The notes under the pieces are model-generated. The model was given only the letters and a program-made list of their open reading frames with translations. It was not told the origin of the DNA and ran no database searches. DNA of 64,000 nt. It comes from Nocardia grenadensis NBRC 108939. Lineage in GTDB: Bacteria; Actinomycetota; Actinomycetes; Mycobacteriales; Mycobacteriaceae. Below, piece after piece: positions 33,538-42,628 of the stretch; position 1 is the first letter of the stretch, and each line of letters starts with the position of its first letter. Location: contig NZ_BDCJ01000023.1 of NCBI RefSeq assembly GCF_001613445.1, positions 16,641 to 80,640 of the forward strand, given 5' to 3'. The translations under genes and the position numbers were made by a program.

Positions 33538-33584
33538 TTATCCACAGAGTTATCCACAGGTGTGCATTAATTACACCGGTGTAA
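33538..33584. promoter_or_regulatory. DnaA boxes and palindrome upstream of PH-domain gene
   Basis: Two perfect DnaA boxes in the same direction, TTATCCACA at 33538-33546 and 33550-33558, are 12 bp apart. They are followed by a perfect 14-bp palindrome TTACACCGGTGTAA (33571-33584). All lie within 60 bp upstream of the PH-domain gene start and before the end of crgA, far from oriC. Confidence 0.85.
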
Positions 33585-33601
33585 CCCCGGTAGAGGTGCC
33601 G

Positions 33602-33868
33602 CTAGCGCCACCGCATCGTCATGATCAGCCCCACCACCATCAGCCCGAACCCGATCAGGAAGTTCCAGGCATTCAGGTTGCTCATCCAGCTGATCTGATC
33701 GGCCGCGAGGTAGTAGACCAGCAACCAGACCAGGCCCGCCAGCATGAAGCCCAGCATGATGGTGACGTACCAGACAGGCGACGGACCGGCTGCCTTCACC
33801 TTCACCGGCGTACGGCTGGCGGGGTTGATCGTGTAGTCGGTCTTCTTCCGGACCTTCGACTTGGGCAT
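33602..33868 (-). CDS. crgA: Cell division protein CrgA
   Basis: CrgA is an actinobacterial divisome membrane protein that contacts FtsZ and penicillin-binding proteins. The 88-residue protein begins MPKSKVRKKTDYTINPASRT and has two membrane helices, WYVTIMLGFMLAGLVWLLVYY and LIGFGLMVVGLIMTMRW. The short linker is LAADQISWMSNLNAW. I chose the ATG at 33868 because MPKSKVRK is the family N-terminus. It is divergent from trpG. Confidence 0.96.
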   Translation of the reverse strand: MPKSKVRKKTDYTINPASRTPVKVKAAGPSPVWYVTIMLGFMLAGLVWLLVYYLAADQISWMSNLNAWNFLIGFGLMVVGLIMTMRWR

Positions 33869-34023
33869 GATGTCCTCGAGTTCAGCGTGCAGGTCGTATT
33901 CCAAGGCTATCCCACCAGGTAATCGGTGTGATGCCCAGCGGCCGTACGGTCCGCGTGCCCGATTGTGTCGCAAACGCAGGCCGGACCGGGTGTCCGGGCG
34001 TGCGAACACGTAATCTTTTGGGC

Positions 34024-34665
34024 ATGCGTGTACTGGTCGTCGACAACTACGACAGCTTCGTCTTCAACCTGGTCCAGTATCTGGGCCAGCTCGGCGTCGA
34101 GGCAGTGGTCTGGCGTAACGACGACCCGGAGCTCGCGGACCCGAGGGCCGTGGCCGGCGAATTCGACGGAGTTTTGATCAGCCCCGGCCCCGGCACCCCG
34201 GATCGCGCGGGCGCCAGTATCGACCTGGTACGCGCCTGCGCCGACCGGCAGACCCCGCTGCTGGGCGTCTGCCTCGGACATCAGGCCATCGGCGCGGCCT
34301 TCGGCGCCACGGTGACCCGGGCCCCGGAACTGCTGCACGGGAAGACCAGTTCGGTATTCCATATCGGTACCGGCGTCCTGGCCGGGCTCCCCGATCCGTT
34401 CACCGCCACCCGCTATCACTCGCTCACCGTGGTGGAGAGGACACTCCCGCCCGAATTCGACGTCATCGGCCGGACCGAGACCGGGATCGTGATGGCCCTA
34501 CGTCACCACGAACTGCCCATCCACGGTGTGCAGTTCCATCCGGAATCGGTCCTCACCCAGGGCGGGCACCGGATGCTGGCGAACTGGCTGGAAGTCTGCG
34601 GCGAGCGCCCCGAGGAGGGACTGGTGCAGATGCTGGAGGCGGAGGTCGCCTCCCTGGCCGTCTGA
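34024..34665 (+). CDS. trpG: Aminodeoxychorismate/anthranilate synthase glutamine amidotransferase subunit
   Basis: The 213-residue class I amidotransferase supplies ammonia from glutamine to the chorismate-converting subunit for folate (PabA) or tryptophan (TrpG) synthesis; sequence alone does not settle which. MRVLVVDNYDSFVFNLVQYL is the start, then LISPGPGTPD and the nucleophile GVCLGHQAIG. The catalytic His-Glu pair is in VQFHPESVLTQ. In mycobacteria the gene (trpG) also lies between crgA and pknB. The start is ATG at 34024. Confidence 0.93.
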   Translation: MRVLVVDNYDSFVFNLVQYLGQLGVEAVVWRNDDPELADPRAVAGEFDGVLISPGPGTPDRAGASIDLVRACADRQTPLLGVCLGHQAIGAAFGATVTRAPELLHGKTSSVFHIGTGVLAGLPDPFTATRYHSLTVVERTLPPEFDVIGRTETGIVMALRHHELPIHGVQFHPESVLTQGGHRMLANWLEVCGERPEEGLVQMLEAEVASLAV

Positions 34666-34670
34666 TATAC

Positions 34671-34705
34671 GAAACCGGGCGGCCGATGCACGGCCGCCCG
34701 GTTTC
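34671..34705. terminator. Bidirectional terminator between trpG and pknB
   Basis: A perfect 15-bp stem (GAAACCGGGCGGCCG and complement) with loop ATGCA lies 5 bp after the trpG stop and is followed by a short T-containing stretch. Confidence 0.88.
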
Positions 34706-34720
34706 GTGTACCCAGACGAG

Positions 34721-34748
34721 GATCCGCTGCCGGGCCCGGCAGCGGATC
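34721..34748. terminator. Second palindrome at the pknB 3' end
   Basis: GATCCGCTGCCGGG and its exact complement form a 28-bp palindrome without a spacer. It overlaps the last two bases of pknB and probably helps terminate or stabilise the pknB mRNA. Confidence 0.6.
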
Positions 34749-36654
34749 AGGGCGATCCCAGTGGGAGTACGCCGGTATTGACTGTCACCGTTGTCGACGA
34801 GGGCACGGTGGTTCCGGCAGAGGGCTGCTGGCTGAGCACCTTGCCGGCCTGGTCGGAGTTGAGCGTGATCTGCGTGATCTGGCGGACCTGGTTGGCGCTG
34901 CCCTGCCAGCCGCTTTCGCGCAGCTTGTCCACGACCTCCGCGGTGGTGAGCCCGACCAGGTTCGGCATGGCGATCCGATCGCTCTGCGCCACCTGGACCG
35001 TGACCGTGGAACCCTCGTCGGCCGTCGAACCGCCGGCCGGGCTGGTGGAGAGGACCTCGCCGCGCGGCCGGGCCGACTGGACCTGCTCGATCACGATCTT
35101 GAAGCCGGCACCCTCCAGGTTGGGCTGGGCCACGTCGATCAGCTGGCCGACCACCTCGGTGACGCGGACCTGCTTGGGGCCGGTGCCGATGGTCAGCGTG
35201 ATCGGACTGCCCGCGTCCATTTCGATACCGGGTGAGGGATCCTGTCCGATCACCTTGTCCTTGTCCTGCGCGCTGGACGGTTCCCGCTTCACATCCGGGT
35301 TCGCCTGGAGCCCGACATTGTTGAGTTCCTGTTCGGCATCCTGCTGGGACAGGCCGGTGAGCCGGGGGACCGGCACCTGCTGCGGGCCGGTGGACACCTG
35401 TACGGTGATGGTGCTGCCCGCGTCGGCGCGCGAGCCGCCCAGCGGCTGGGTCGCGATCACATTGCCGGCACCGATCTTGCCGTCGGGTTTTTCCTGGACG
35501 GCCACATCGAAGCCGAGCGAGTCGAGCTTCTTCTGGGCCTCGCTCGCGGAGGTGTTGGACAGATCCGGGACGGCGACCTGATCGGGTCTGCTACCCGGGC
35601 CGAGTAACATCCAGAACAGCCCGAAGGCCGCTACCACCGCGGTGACCACGCCCACCGCGATATAAGCCGTCCGGCGGGAACGGCCCCCGGAATCGTGCGC
35701 GTAATCGTCGTAGTCGCCGTCCTCGTCGCCGCGATAGCCTCGGCCGGAGCCTTCCGCCGGGCCCAGCATGGTGGTGCGGTCCTCGTCGGTCATCACCATC
35801 GGCGCCCCGGGTTTCTGGCCGCCCAGTACCCGGATGAGGTCCGCGCGCATCTCCGCCGCGCTCTGATAGCGATTGGCCGGATTCTTGGCCATGGCCTCGA
35901 GCACGACCGAATCCAGTTCCCGCGGCACCCCCTCGTAGACGAGCGAGGGCAGCCGGGGATCCTCCCGGACATGCTGGTAGGCGACGGCGACCGGCGAGTC
36001 ACCGGTGAACGGGGGCTGTCCGGTGAGGATTTCGAACAGCACGCAACCGACCGAGTAGACATCGGACCGGGCGTCCACCGTCTCGCCGCGCGCCTGCTCC
36101 GGCGACAGATACTGAGCCGTGCCGATCACGGCCGCGGTAGCGGTCATCGGGTTGGCGGCGTCGGCGATCGCCCGGGCGATGCCGAAATCCATCACCTTCA
36201 CCGCACCCGCACGGTTGATCATGATGTTGGCGGGCTTCATATCGCGGTGCACGATCCCGGCCTTGTGGCTGAAATCGAGTGCCGCGCACACATCGGCGAC
36301 GACCTCCATCGCGCGCCGGGGCGGCAGCGGTCCCTCGTTGCGCACGATATCGCGCAGCGTGTCACCGTCCACGTACTCCATCACGATGAACGGCAGTGGA
36401 CCGCCGTCGATCTCGGCTTCGCCGGTGTCGTAGACCGCCACGATGGCCGGATGGTTCAGCGCGGCGGCATTCTGCGCCTCACGTTTGAAGCGCAGATAGA
36501 ACGTGGGGTCCCGGGCCAGGTCGGCGCGCAACACCTTGATCGCGACATCCCGGTTCAGCCGCAGATCGCGGGCTTTGTGGACCTCGGACATACCGCCGAA
36601 CCCGATGATCTCACCCAGCTCGTAGCGCGAGGAGAGATTCTTCGGGGTGGTCAT
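34747..36654 (-). CDS. pknB: Serine/threonine protein kinase PknB
   Basis: PknB senses cell-wall fragments outside and phosphorylates division and wall-synthesis proteins inside. The 635-residue protein has a kinase domain at about 11-275: GFGGMSEV loop, AIKVLRADL with the ATP lysine, GIVHRDMKPANIMI catalytic loop, VMDFGIARA, and the activation loop with TATAAVIGTAQYLSPEQ. A juxtamembrane acidic linker leads to one membrane helix (TAYIAVGVVTAVVAAFGLFW, about 331-350). Four extracellular PASTA repeats follow. Its ATG overlaps the pknA stop (ATGA). Confidence 0.97.
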   Translation of the reverse strand: MTTPKNLSSRYELGEIIGFGGMSEVHKARDLRLNRDVAIKVLRADLARDPTFYLRFKREAQNAAALNHPAIVAVYDTGEAEIDGGPLPFIVMEYVDGDTLRDIVRNEGPLPPRRAMEVVADVCAALDFSHKAGIVHRDMKPANIMINRAGAVKVMDFGIARAIADAANPMTATAAVIGTAQYLSPEQARGETVDARSDVYSVGCVLFEILTGQPPFTGDSPVAVAYQHVREDPRLPSLVYEGVPRELDSVVLEAMAKNPANRYQSAAEMRADLIRVLGGQKPGAPMVMTDEDRTTMLGPAEGSGRGYRGDEDGDYDDYAHDSGGRSRRTAYIAVGVVTAVVAAFGLFWMLLGPGSRPDQVAVPDLSNTSASEAQKKLDSLGFDVAVQEKPDGKIGAGNVIATQPLGGSRADAGSTITVQVSTGPQQVPVPRLTGLSQQDAEQELNNVGLQANPDVKREPSSAQDKDKVIGQDPSPGIEMDAGSPITLTIGTGPKQVRVTEVVGQLIDVAQPNLEGAGFKIVIEQVQSARPRGEVLSTSPAGGSTADEGSTVTVQVAQSDRIAMPNLVGLTTAEVVDKLRESGWQGSANQVRQITQITLNSDQAGKVLSQQPSAGTTVPSSTTVTVNTGVLPLGSP

Positions 36655-38147
36655 GGCTGTCCTTGCGGATTAAGGTCCGGCGCGATGTTGCTGACATTCC
36701 CCGGGAAGGGGATATCGATCGACGGCACCGGCGGGCGGCGACGCGTGGTGGTCTCCTCCTCCTCGCCGGTGGTTTCTTCGCTCGCCGTCGTCTCGGTGGT
36801 GCTCGGAGCCGCTGAAGTGGTGGTGGTCGGCGGCTGAGTCGTCGTGGTGGTGGGCTGCGGGGGCGTGGTGGTCGTCGGGGCCGGCGGCGCGGTGGTGGTG
36901 GGTTCCACGGTCGGCGTCCAGACCGGGGGCTCGGTCACCTCGTAGGTGGCGGTGACCGGTGGCGGCAGCGGACGGGTGGTGGGTGCCGTGGAGGAGGTGC
37001 CCGGCGAAGTTCCCGCCGGGTTGGTGTCCCCGCCGAACAGCAGCCACACCACGGCACCGCCCAGCAGCAGCGCGCCGATACCCAGCGCGATCATCCACTT
37101 CTGGTTCTTGTTGAGGATGCCGCCGCCGGGGTTGTCGTCGCGGTAGCCGTCGTCGCCGGGATCGTGCGCGCCGCGGTCGTACGTGGTCGCCGGCCCGGCC
37201 ATGGCGGCGGGCGGTGTGTTGTACCGGACGGTCGCGGTCTCGTCGTAGCCCGGCTGCGGCGCAGCGATCACGCTGGTGGGCCCGGCCACCGGGAGATTAC
37301 GGGGTGGGGGCGGGCGGCGGCCCGAACGCACCGCGGCGACCGCCTCGGCGAATTCACCGCCGTCGGCATAGCGCTGGGCCGGGTCCTTGGCGAGCGTGAT
37401 CTCGACCAGTTCGCGTACATTCGGCGGCAGGTCGGTGGGCATCGGCGGCGGCACTTCGCGGACGTGCTTCATCGCGACGGTGAGGGCACCGTCGCCGGTG
37501 AACGGCCGCTGCCCGGCGAGCGCCTCGTATCCGACGACACCGAGGGAATACACATCGCTGGCCGCGGTGGCGTCCTCACCGACCGCCTGTTCGGGCGCGA
37601 TGTACTGCGCGGTGCCCATCACCATGCCGGTTTTGGTGACCGGGGAGGCATCGACCGCCTTGGCGATACCGAAATCGGTGATCTTCACCTGGCCGGTCGG
37701 GGTGACGAGGATATTTCCCGGTTTCACATCGCGGTGCACCACGCCGGCCAGATGTGCGACCTGGAGTGCGCGGCCGGTCTGCTCCAGCAGGTCCAGGCCC
37801 TGGGCCACCGAGAGCCGGCCGAGCCGGTTCAACACGGTGTTGAGCGGCTCGCCCTGGACCAGTTCCATCACCAGGTAGGCGGTTTCGCCGCCCTGGGGAT
37901 CGTAGGTCTCGCCGTAGTCGTAGATACCGGCGATACCGGAATGGTTCAGCTGCGCGGTGGTCTTGGCCTCGGTGCGGAACCGGTGCCGGAAGGTCGGGTC
38001 CGCGGAGAACTCGGACTTGAGGACCTTGACGGCGACCCGGCGATCCAGCCGGGTGTCCAGGGCTTCCCAGACCTGGCCCATCCCACCGGTGGCGATCAGC
38101 CGCTGCAGCCGGTAGCGGTCCGCGATCAACGCGCCGTTTGTCAGCAT
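36651..38147 (-). CDS. pknA: Serine/threonine protein kinase PknA
   Basis: PknA regulates cell shape and septation. The 498-residue protein has a kinase domain at about 11-270 with GGMGQVWEA, VAVKVLKSEF, VVHRDVKPGNILV and TDFGIAKAV. The activation loop has VTKTGMVMGTAQYIAPEQ. After a linker there is one membrane helix (WMIALGIGALLLGGAVVWLLF). A Thr/Pro-rich extracellular tail of about 120 residues follows, with no PASTA domain. The start ATG at 38147 (MLTNGALIADRYRL) is better than the longer frame to 38270. It overlaps pknB by 4 nt and follows pbpA, so pstP-rodA-pbpA-pknA-pknB form one transcript. Confidence 0.97.
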   Translation of the reverse strand: MLTNGALIADRYRLQRLIATGGMGQVWEALDTRLDRRVAVKVLKSEFSADPTFRHRFRTEAKTTAQLNHSGIAGIYDYGETYDPQGGETAYLVMELVQGEPLNTVLNRLGRLSVAQGLDLLEQTGRALQVAHLAGVVHRDVKPGNILVTPTGQVKITDFGIAKAVDASPVTKTGMVMGTAQYIAPEQAVGEDATAASDVYSLGVVGYEALAGQRPFTGDGALTVAMKHVREVPPPMPTDLPPNVRELVEITLAKDPAQRYADGGEFAEAVAAVRSGRRPPPPRNLPVAGPTSVIAAPQPGYDETATVRYNTPPAAMAGPATTYDRGAHDPGDDGYRDDNPGGGILNKNQKWMIALGIGALLLGGAVVWLLFGGDTNPAGTSPGTSSTAPTTRPLPPPVTATYEVTEPPVWTPTVEPTTTAPPAPTTTTPPQPTTTTTQPPTTTTSAAPSTTETTASEETTGEEEETTTRRRPPVPSIDIPFPGNVSNIAPDLNPQGQP

Positions 38148-38184
38148 CGGGTTCCCCGCAGATTCACTCGCACATCCATCTCGT

Positions 38185-39651
38185 TCAGCGACCTCGCAGA
38201 CCTGCGTCCAGCACCGCCCGGGCGACCGGCGCGGCGACCGACCCGCCTGTTGCCGCCAGCGCCCGGTCACCGCCGTTCTCCACGATGACCGCGATAGCGA
38301 TCTTCGGGTTCTCGGCGGGTGCGAAAGCTATGTACCAGGCATGCGGCGGAGTGTTCCGTGGATCGGCGCCGTGCTCGGCCGTACCGGTCTTCGACGCGAT
38401 CCGGTAGGACGTTCCGCCGCTGCCCGCGGTGTTCTCCTCCGAGGCGACCATCAGCTCGGTCAGCGTAGACGCTACATCGGCGCTCACGGCCTGGCCGACC
38501 GAGACCGGCTCGGTTGTGGAAAGCTCGCTCAGGTCCGGGTTCTGCAACTGGTCGACCAGGTAGGGCTCCATCCGGACACCGCCGTTGGCCACGGTAGCGG
38601 CGATCACGGCGTTGTCGAGCGGGGTGAGCGCGACATCACGCTGGCCGATACTGCTCTGCCCGAGCGCGGCATTGTCCGGGATATTGCCCACGGTGCTCTC
38701 GGCGACCGGCATCGGGATCCCGCGATGCGGTCCGATACCGAAGGCGGCGGCCTCGTCTTCCAGGGCGGCCGCCCCGACATCGACGCCGAGTTCCACGAAC
38801 GCGGTGTTGCACGACCGCCGGAACGCCTCGTAGAGGGTGGCGGTGGCACCGGATCCGCAGGTCGAGCCGTTGTAGTTCTCCAGGGTCGTGTTCGTGCCCG
38901 GCAGGGTGATATTGGGCGCCGCGGTGAACTGGGACTGCGGATTCGCCTTCCCGTTGGACAGCGCGGCCGCCGTGACGACCACCTTGAAGGTGGAACCGGG
39001 AGGGTAGGTCTGCGAGATCGCCCGGTTGAGCATCGGCTGCTTCTCGTCGGCGCTGAGATCCTCCCAGGCCTGGGTGCCCTGGGCGCCGTCGTGCCCGGAC
39101 AGCAGGTTCGGGTCGTAGCTCGGAGTGGACACCATGGTGAGGATCTTGCCGGTGCTGGGTTCGATCGCCACCACCGAGCCGGTGTAACCCTTGCTGGTGA
39201 GCTCGTTGTAGGCGACCTGCTGCATCATCGGGTCGATGGTGGTGACGACATTGCCGCCGCGGGGGTCACGACCGGAGATCAGGTCGATCAGCCGGCTGCC
39301 GAAGAGCTGGGCGTCCGAACCGTTGAGCACCGGATCCTCGGCCCGTTCCAGCCCGGTGCTGCCGTACTGCATGGAGTAGAAACCGGTGACCGGGGCATAG
39401 GCCTGCGGATCGGTGGGGTAGACGCGCAGATACTTGTAGCGGTCGTCGGTGGCCACCGAACTGGCCAGCACGGCGCCACCGGCCGAGATCTGGCCGCGCT
39501 GGCGGGAGTACTCGTCGAGCAGCACCCGCGAGTTACGGGGGTCGGCGCGGTAATCGTCGGCTTTGATGACCTGGACGTAGGTCGCGTTGAGCAGCAGGGC
39601 GACGATCATCACCATGACCGCCATGGCGACGCGGCGTAATGGTGTGTTCAA
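38185..39651 (-). CDS. pbpA: Penicillin-binding protein PbpA (transpeptidase)
   Basis: A 488-residue monofunctional class B enzyme that cross-links peptidoglycan, in the periplasm. One N-terminal membrane anchor (VAMAVMVMIVALLLNATYVQV) precedes the dimerisation domain. The catalytic motifs are SxxK in PPGSTFKVV, SxN in RRSCNTAFVE and KTG in IASKTGTAEHG. The gene overlaps rodA by 4 nt (ATG within the stop of rodA), as expected of a RodA/FtsW-PBP pair. PbpA is a substrate of PknB in mycobacteria. Confidence 0.96.
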   Translation of the reverse strand: MNTPLRRVAMAVMVMIVALLLNATYVQVIKADDYRADPRNSRVLLDEYSRQRGQISAGGAVLASSVATDDRYKYLRVYPTDPQAYAPVTGFYSMQYGSTGLERAEDPVLNGSDAQLFGSRLIDLISGRDPRGGNVVTTIDPMMQQVAYNELTSKGYTGSVVAIEPSTGKILTMVSTPSYDPNLLSGHDGAQGTQAWEDLSADEKQPMLNRAISQTYPPGSTFKVVVTAAALSNGKANPQSQFTAAPNITLPGTNTTLENYNGSTCGSGATATLYEAFRRSCNTAFVELGVDVGAAALEDEAAAFGIGPHRGIPMPVAESTVGNIPDNAALGQSSIGQRDVALTPLDNAVIAATVANGGVRMEPYLVDQLQNPDLSELSTTEPVSVGQAVSADVASTLTELMVASEENTAGSGGTSYRIASKTGTAEHGADPRNTPPHAWYIAFAPAENPKIAIAVIVENGGDRALAATGGSVAAPVARAVLDAGLRGR

Positions 39652-41126
39652 CGCTGCAGCCCCCCTTGCCGTCGTGACACCATCACTGTCTGCGCTTCCG
39701 CCAGCGGCGCGGGGGCCGGTTCGCGGCGGCGGGCCGGCGCGGGTTCGCGAGCCGCGTCGGAAATCTTGATGAGCAGGGCGATCAGCACATAGTTCGCCAG
39801 CAGCGAGGAACCGCCGTAGGAGACGAACGGCGTGGTGAGACCGGTCAGCGGGATCAGCTTGGTCACGCCGCCCACCACCACGAAGACCTGGATGGCGATG
39901 GTGAACGAGAGCCCGGCCGCGAGTAGTTTGCCGAAACTGTCCCGGATCGCCAGCGCGGTGCGCATACCGCGCAGCACCAGCACCAGGAACAGGATCAGGA
40001 TCGAGGTCAGGCCGATGAGACCGAGTTCCTCACCGATGGTCGTCACGATGAAGTCTGTTTTGGCGAACGGCACCTGCGACGGCCGCCCGGCACCCAGGCC
40101 GGTACCCGCCAGACCACCGGTGGCCAGGCCGAACAGCGACTGCACGATCTGGTAGCCGGTGTTGTTGTAGTCGTCGAACGGATGCAGCCAGGTCGCCACG
40201 CGCACCCGGACGTGCCCGAACATCTGGTAGGCGAACACGAACCCGAGAGCGAGCAGACCGCCACCGATGAGCAGCCAGCCCACCCGTTCGGTGGCGATGT
40301 AGAGCATCACCAGCACCGTGCTGAAGATCAGCAGCGAGGTGCCGAGGTCCTTCTCGAGTACCAGGACACCGATGCACACGATCCACACGGCCAGGATCGG
40401 GCCCATATCGCGGGCCCGCGGGAATTCCATGCCGAGGAAGTGCCGCCCGGCCGCGGTGAACAGCTCACGCTTCGAGACCAGCACCGAGGCGAAGAAGATG
40501 ATCAACAGGATCTTCGCGAATTCGCCGGGCTGCAGGCTGAGACCCGGCAGCCGGATCCAGATCTTGGCGCCGTTGACCTCGGACAGCGAACTGGGCAGGA
40601 TCGCCGGGATCGCCAGTGCCACTAATCCGACGAGTCCGAGGGTGTAGGCGTATTTGGCCAGCGTGCGGTAGTCGCGCAGCACCAGCAGGATCGTGACGAA
40701 CAAGATGATGCCCAGCGCGGTCCACAGGATCTGCTGGTTCGCGTCGGGGGAGGGGATCTCCCACGAGTTGTAGGCGGCGGTCTGCTGATCGGCCAGATCG
40801 AGCCGGTGGATCAGCACCAGGCCGATACCGTTGAGCAGCGCGACGATCGGGAGCAACAGCGGATCGGTGTAGGGCGCGAAACGGCGCACCGCGAGGTGCG
40901 CGACGGCGAAGAGGCCGAGATAGGCGAGACCGAGCTTGGCGATATCCCAGGTCAGCGATTCTTCCTGGCTCGCTTCCACCAGTGCCAGTGCGGCGGTGGT
41001 GATCAGCGCCGCGAATCCGAGCAGCATGAGCTCGGTATTGCGCCGGGTCGTCGGCGACGGCGCCGGAGCGAAACCGCCCGGGGGACTCGGAAAAGCCCCG
41101 GCGGACGGTGGTGCCGGTGCGGACAT
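39648..41126 (-). CDS. rodA: Peptidoglycan glycosyltransferase RodA/FtsW
   Basis: A SEDS-family polymerase that makes glycan strands from lipid II, paired with PbpA. The 492-residue protein has about 12 membrane helices. It shows LQPGEFAKILLIIFFA with the conserved E, LEKDLGTSLLIF, GYQIVQSLFGLATGGLAGTGLGAG and the family C-terminal TPFVSYGGSSLLANY. The start ATG at 41126 shares one base with the pstP stop. The longer frame to 41375 runs over pstP and has no similarity. Confidence 0.95.
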   Translation of the reverse strand: MSAPAPPSAGAFPSPPGGFAPAPSPTTRRNTELMLLGFAALITTAALALVEASQEESLTWDIAKLGLAYLGLFAVAHLAVRRFAPYTDPLLLPIVALLNGIGLVLIHRLDLADQQTAAYNSWEIPSPDANQQILWTALGIILFVTILLVLRDYRTLAKYAYTLGLVGLVALAIPAILPSSLSEVNGAKIWIRLPGLSLQPGEFAKILLIIFFASVLVSKRELFTAAGRHFLGMEFPRARDMGPILAVWIVCIGVLVLEKDLGTSLLIFSTVLVMLYIATERVGWLLIGGGLLALGFVFAYQMFGHVRVRVATWLHPFDDYNNTGYQIVQSLFGLATGGLAGTGLGAGRPSQVPFAKTDFIVTTIGEELGLIGLTSILILFLVLVLRGMRTALAIRDSFGKLLAAGLSFTIAIQVFVVVGGVTKLIPLTGLTTPFVSYGGSSLLANYVLIALLIKISDAAREPAPARRREPAPAPLAEAQTVMVSRRQGGLQR

Positions 41127-42628
41127 CAGTCCGTCACCCGGCAGTTCTCCCCGGCGATCTGGGGCTGGGCGGTGGTCGTCGGAGCCGGGACGGTGGTGGT
41201 CGGCGGCGCGGGCGGCGCGGGATTCTCGCCATTTACGCCGGGCGCGGGCGGCTGGCCGGCCGGGGCCGGGGGAGCCGCTTCGGTGGGCGTCGGCGCGGGC
41301 GGCGCCGGAGCGGGGGCAGGGGCGGGAGTGGTGGTGACCACGCCCGGCTGCGCGGCGGAGGCGTTCTTCTTGCACACCGGCAGCAGTTCACGATCGGCCA
41401 GCACGGCCATCTGTGCACGGGCCTTGTCCAGGGTGCCGGGCGGCAGCCCGCGCTCGACCTGGTCGCGGCCGGTCTGTTCCAGATCGCCGACCTTCAGCAC
41501 TCGGCAGCCCTGCGGCAGGGGAGCGCCGCTCTCGACGAGGCCGAGCTCGCCCTTGACGGTGACGCAACCGACCAGGTTCACCTCGTTGATCGAGTAGCCC
41601 AGGATCGACCCGGGCAGCCCCTGCATGACCACGACACCGTCGTTGTCCGCCCCGACGTAGTAGTTCGTCCGGATCATCTTGTAGCCGACGACCAGCCCGA
41701 CCACCACCGCGAGCACGAGGGCGACCGCCAGCAGCAGCCAGCGCAGTTTGTGGGATTTCTTCGGCTGCGGTTCGGGCTCGCCGGCGGCCCGGCGCGGCGC
41801 GGCGGCCGGTGGGCGCATCGCTGCGGCCCGCCCGGCCGCGGTGTTCGGCGGCGGGTTGTCGTCGGCTTCGCCGGACGCGGCCCCGGCCACGATCGGATGA
41901 CTCTGACCGTAGTCGAGGTCGATGACATCGGCGACGACGACGGTCACATTGTCCGGTCCGCCGCTGCGCAGCGCGAGCTCGATGAGCCGGTCGGCGCATT
42001 CGTCGGTACTGCCCTCGCGCATGGTGTTGGCGATGGTCTCGTCGCTCACCACATCGGACAGGCCGTCCGAGCAGAGCAGATAGCGGTCCCCGGCCCGGGC
42101 CTCGCGCATCACCAGGGTCGGCTCGATCTCGTTACCGGTGAGCGCGCGCATGATCAGCGAGCGCTGCGGATGGGTATGAGCCTGTTCCGCGGTGATCCTG
42201 CCCTCGTCCACCAGCGACTGGACGAAGGTGTCGTCGCGGGTGATCTGGGCCAGTTCGCTGTCGCGCAACATATAGGCGCGCGAATCGCCGATATGGACCA
42301 TGCCGAGTTTCTTGCCGGCGAACAGGATGGCGGTGAGCGTGGTGCCCATGCCGTCGAGTTCGGGTTCTTCCTCGACCTGTTCGGCGATGGCGGCATTACC
42401 GGCGTGGGTGGCCCGGTTCAATTTGCCGAGTAGATCCTCGCCGGGTTCGTCGTCGTCCAGATGCGCCAGGGCGGCGATCATCAGTTGCGACGCCACCTCA
42501 CCGGCCGCGTGGCCACCCATGCCGTCGGCAAGGGCCAGCAGCCGGGCGCCGGCGTAGACGGAATCTTCGTTGTTGGCGCGGACCAGGCCGCGGTCGCTGC
42601 GCGCTGCGTAGCGGAGAACAAGTGTCAC
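41126..42628 (-). CDS. pstP: PP2C-type protein phosphatase PstP
   Basis: PstP reverses the action of PknA and PknB. The 500-residue protein starts MTLVLRYAARSDRGLVRANN. The PP2C domain (about 1-240) shows LALADGMGGHAAGEVAS, VHIGDSRAYMLRD and GGPDNVTVVVADV, with metal-binding Asp residues. A single helix (LRWLLLAVALVLAVVVGLVVGY, about 300) precedes an extracytoplasmic domain and a Pro/Ala-rich tail with long PAPAPAPP runs. It overlaps fhaB by 4 nt. The Pro-rich tail is longer than is usual in mycobacteria. Confidence 0.96.
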   Translation of the reverse strand: MTLVLRYAARSDRGLVRANNEDSVYAGARLLALADGMGGHAAGEVASQLMIAALAHLDDDEPGEDLLGKLNRATHAGNAAIAEQVEEEPELDGMGTTLTAILFAGKKLGMVHIGDSRAYMLRDSELAQITRDDTFVQSLVDEGRITAEQAHTHPQRSLIMRALTGNEIEPTLVMREARAGDRYLLCSDGLSDVVSDETIANTMREGSTDECADRLIELALRSGGPDNVTVVVADVIDLDYGQSHPIVAGAASGEADDNPPPNTAAGRAAAMRPPAAAPRRAAGEPEPQPKKSHKLRWLLLAVALVLAVVVGLVVGYKMIRTNYYVGADNDGVVVMQGLPGSILGYSINEVNLVGCVTVKGELGLVESGAPLPQGCRVLKVGDLEQTGRDQVERGLPPGTLDKARAQMAVLADRELLPVCKKNASAAQPGVVTTTPAPAPAPAPPAPTPTEAAPPAPAGQPPAPGVNGENPAPPAPPTTTVPAPTTTAQPQIAGENCRVTD

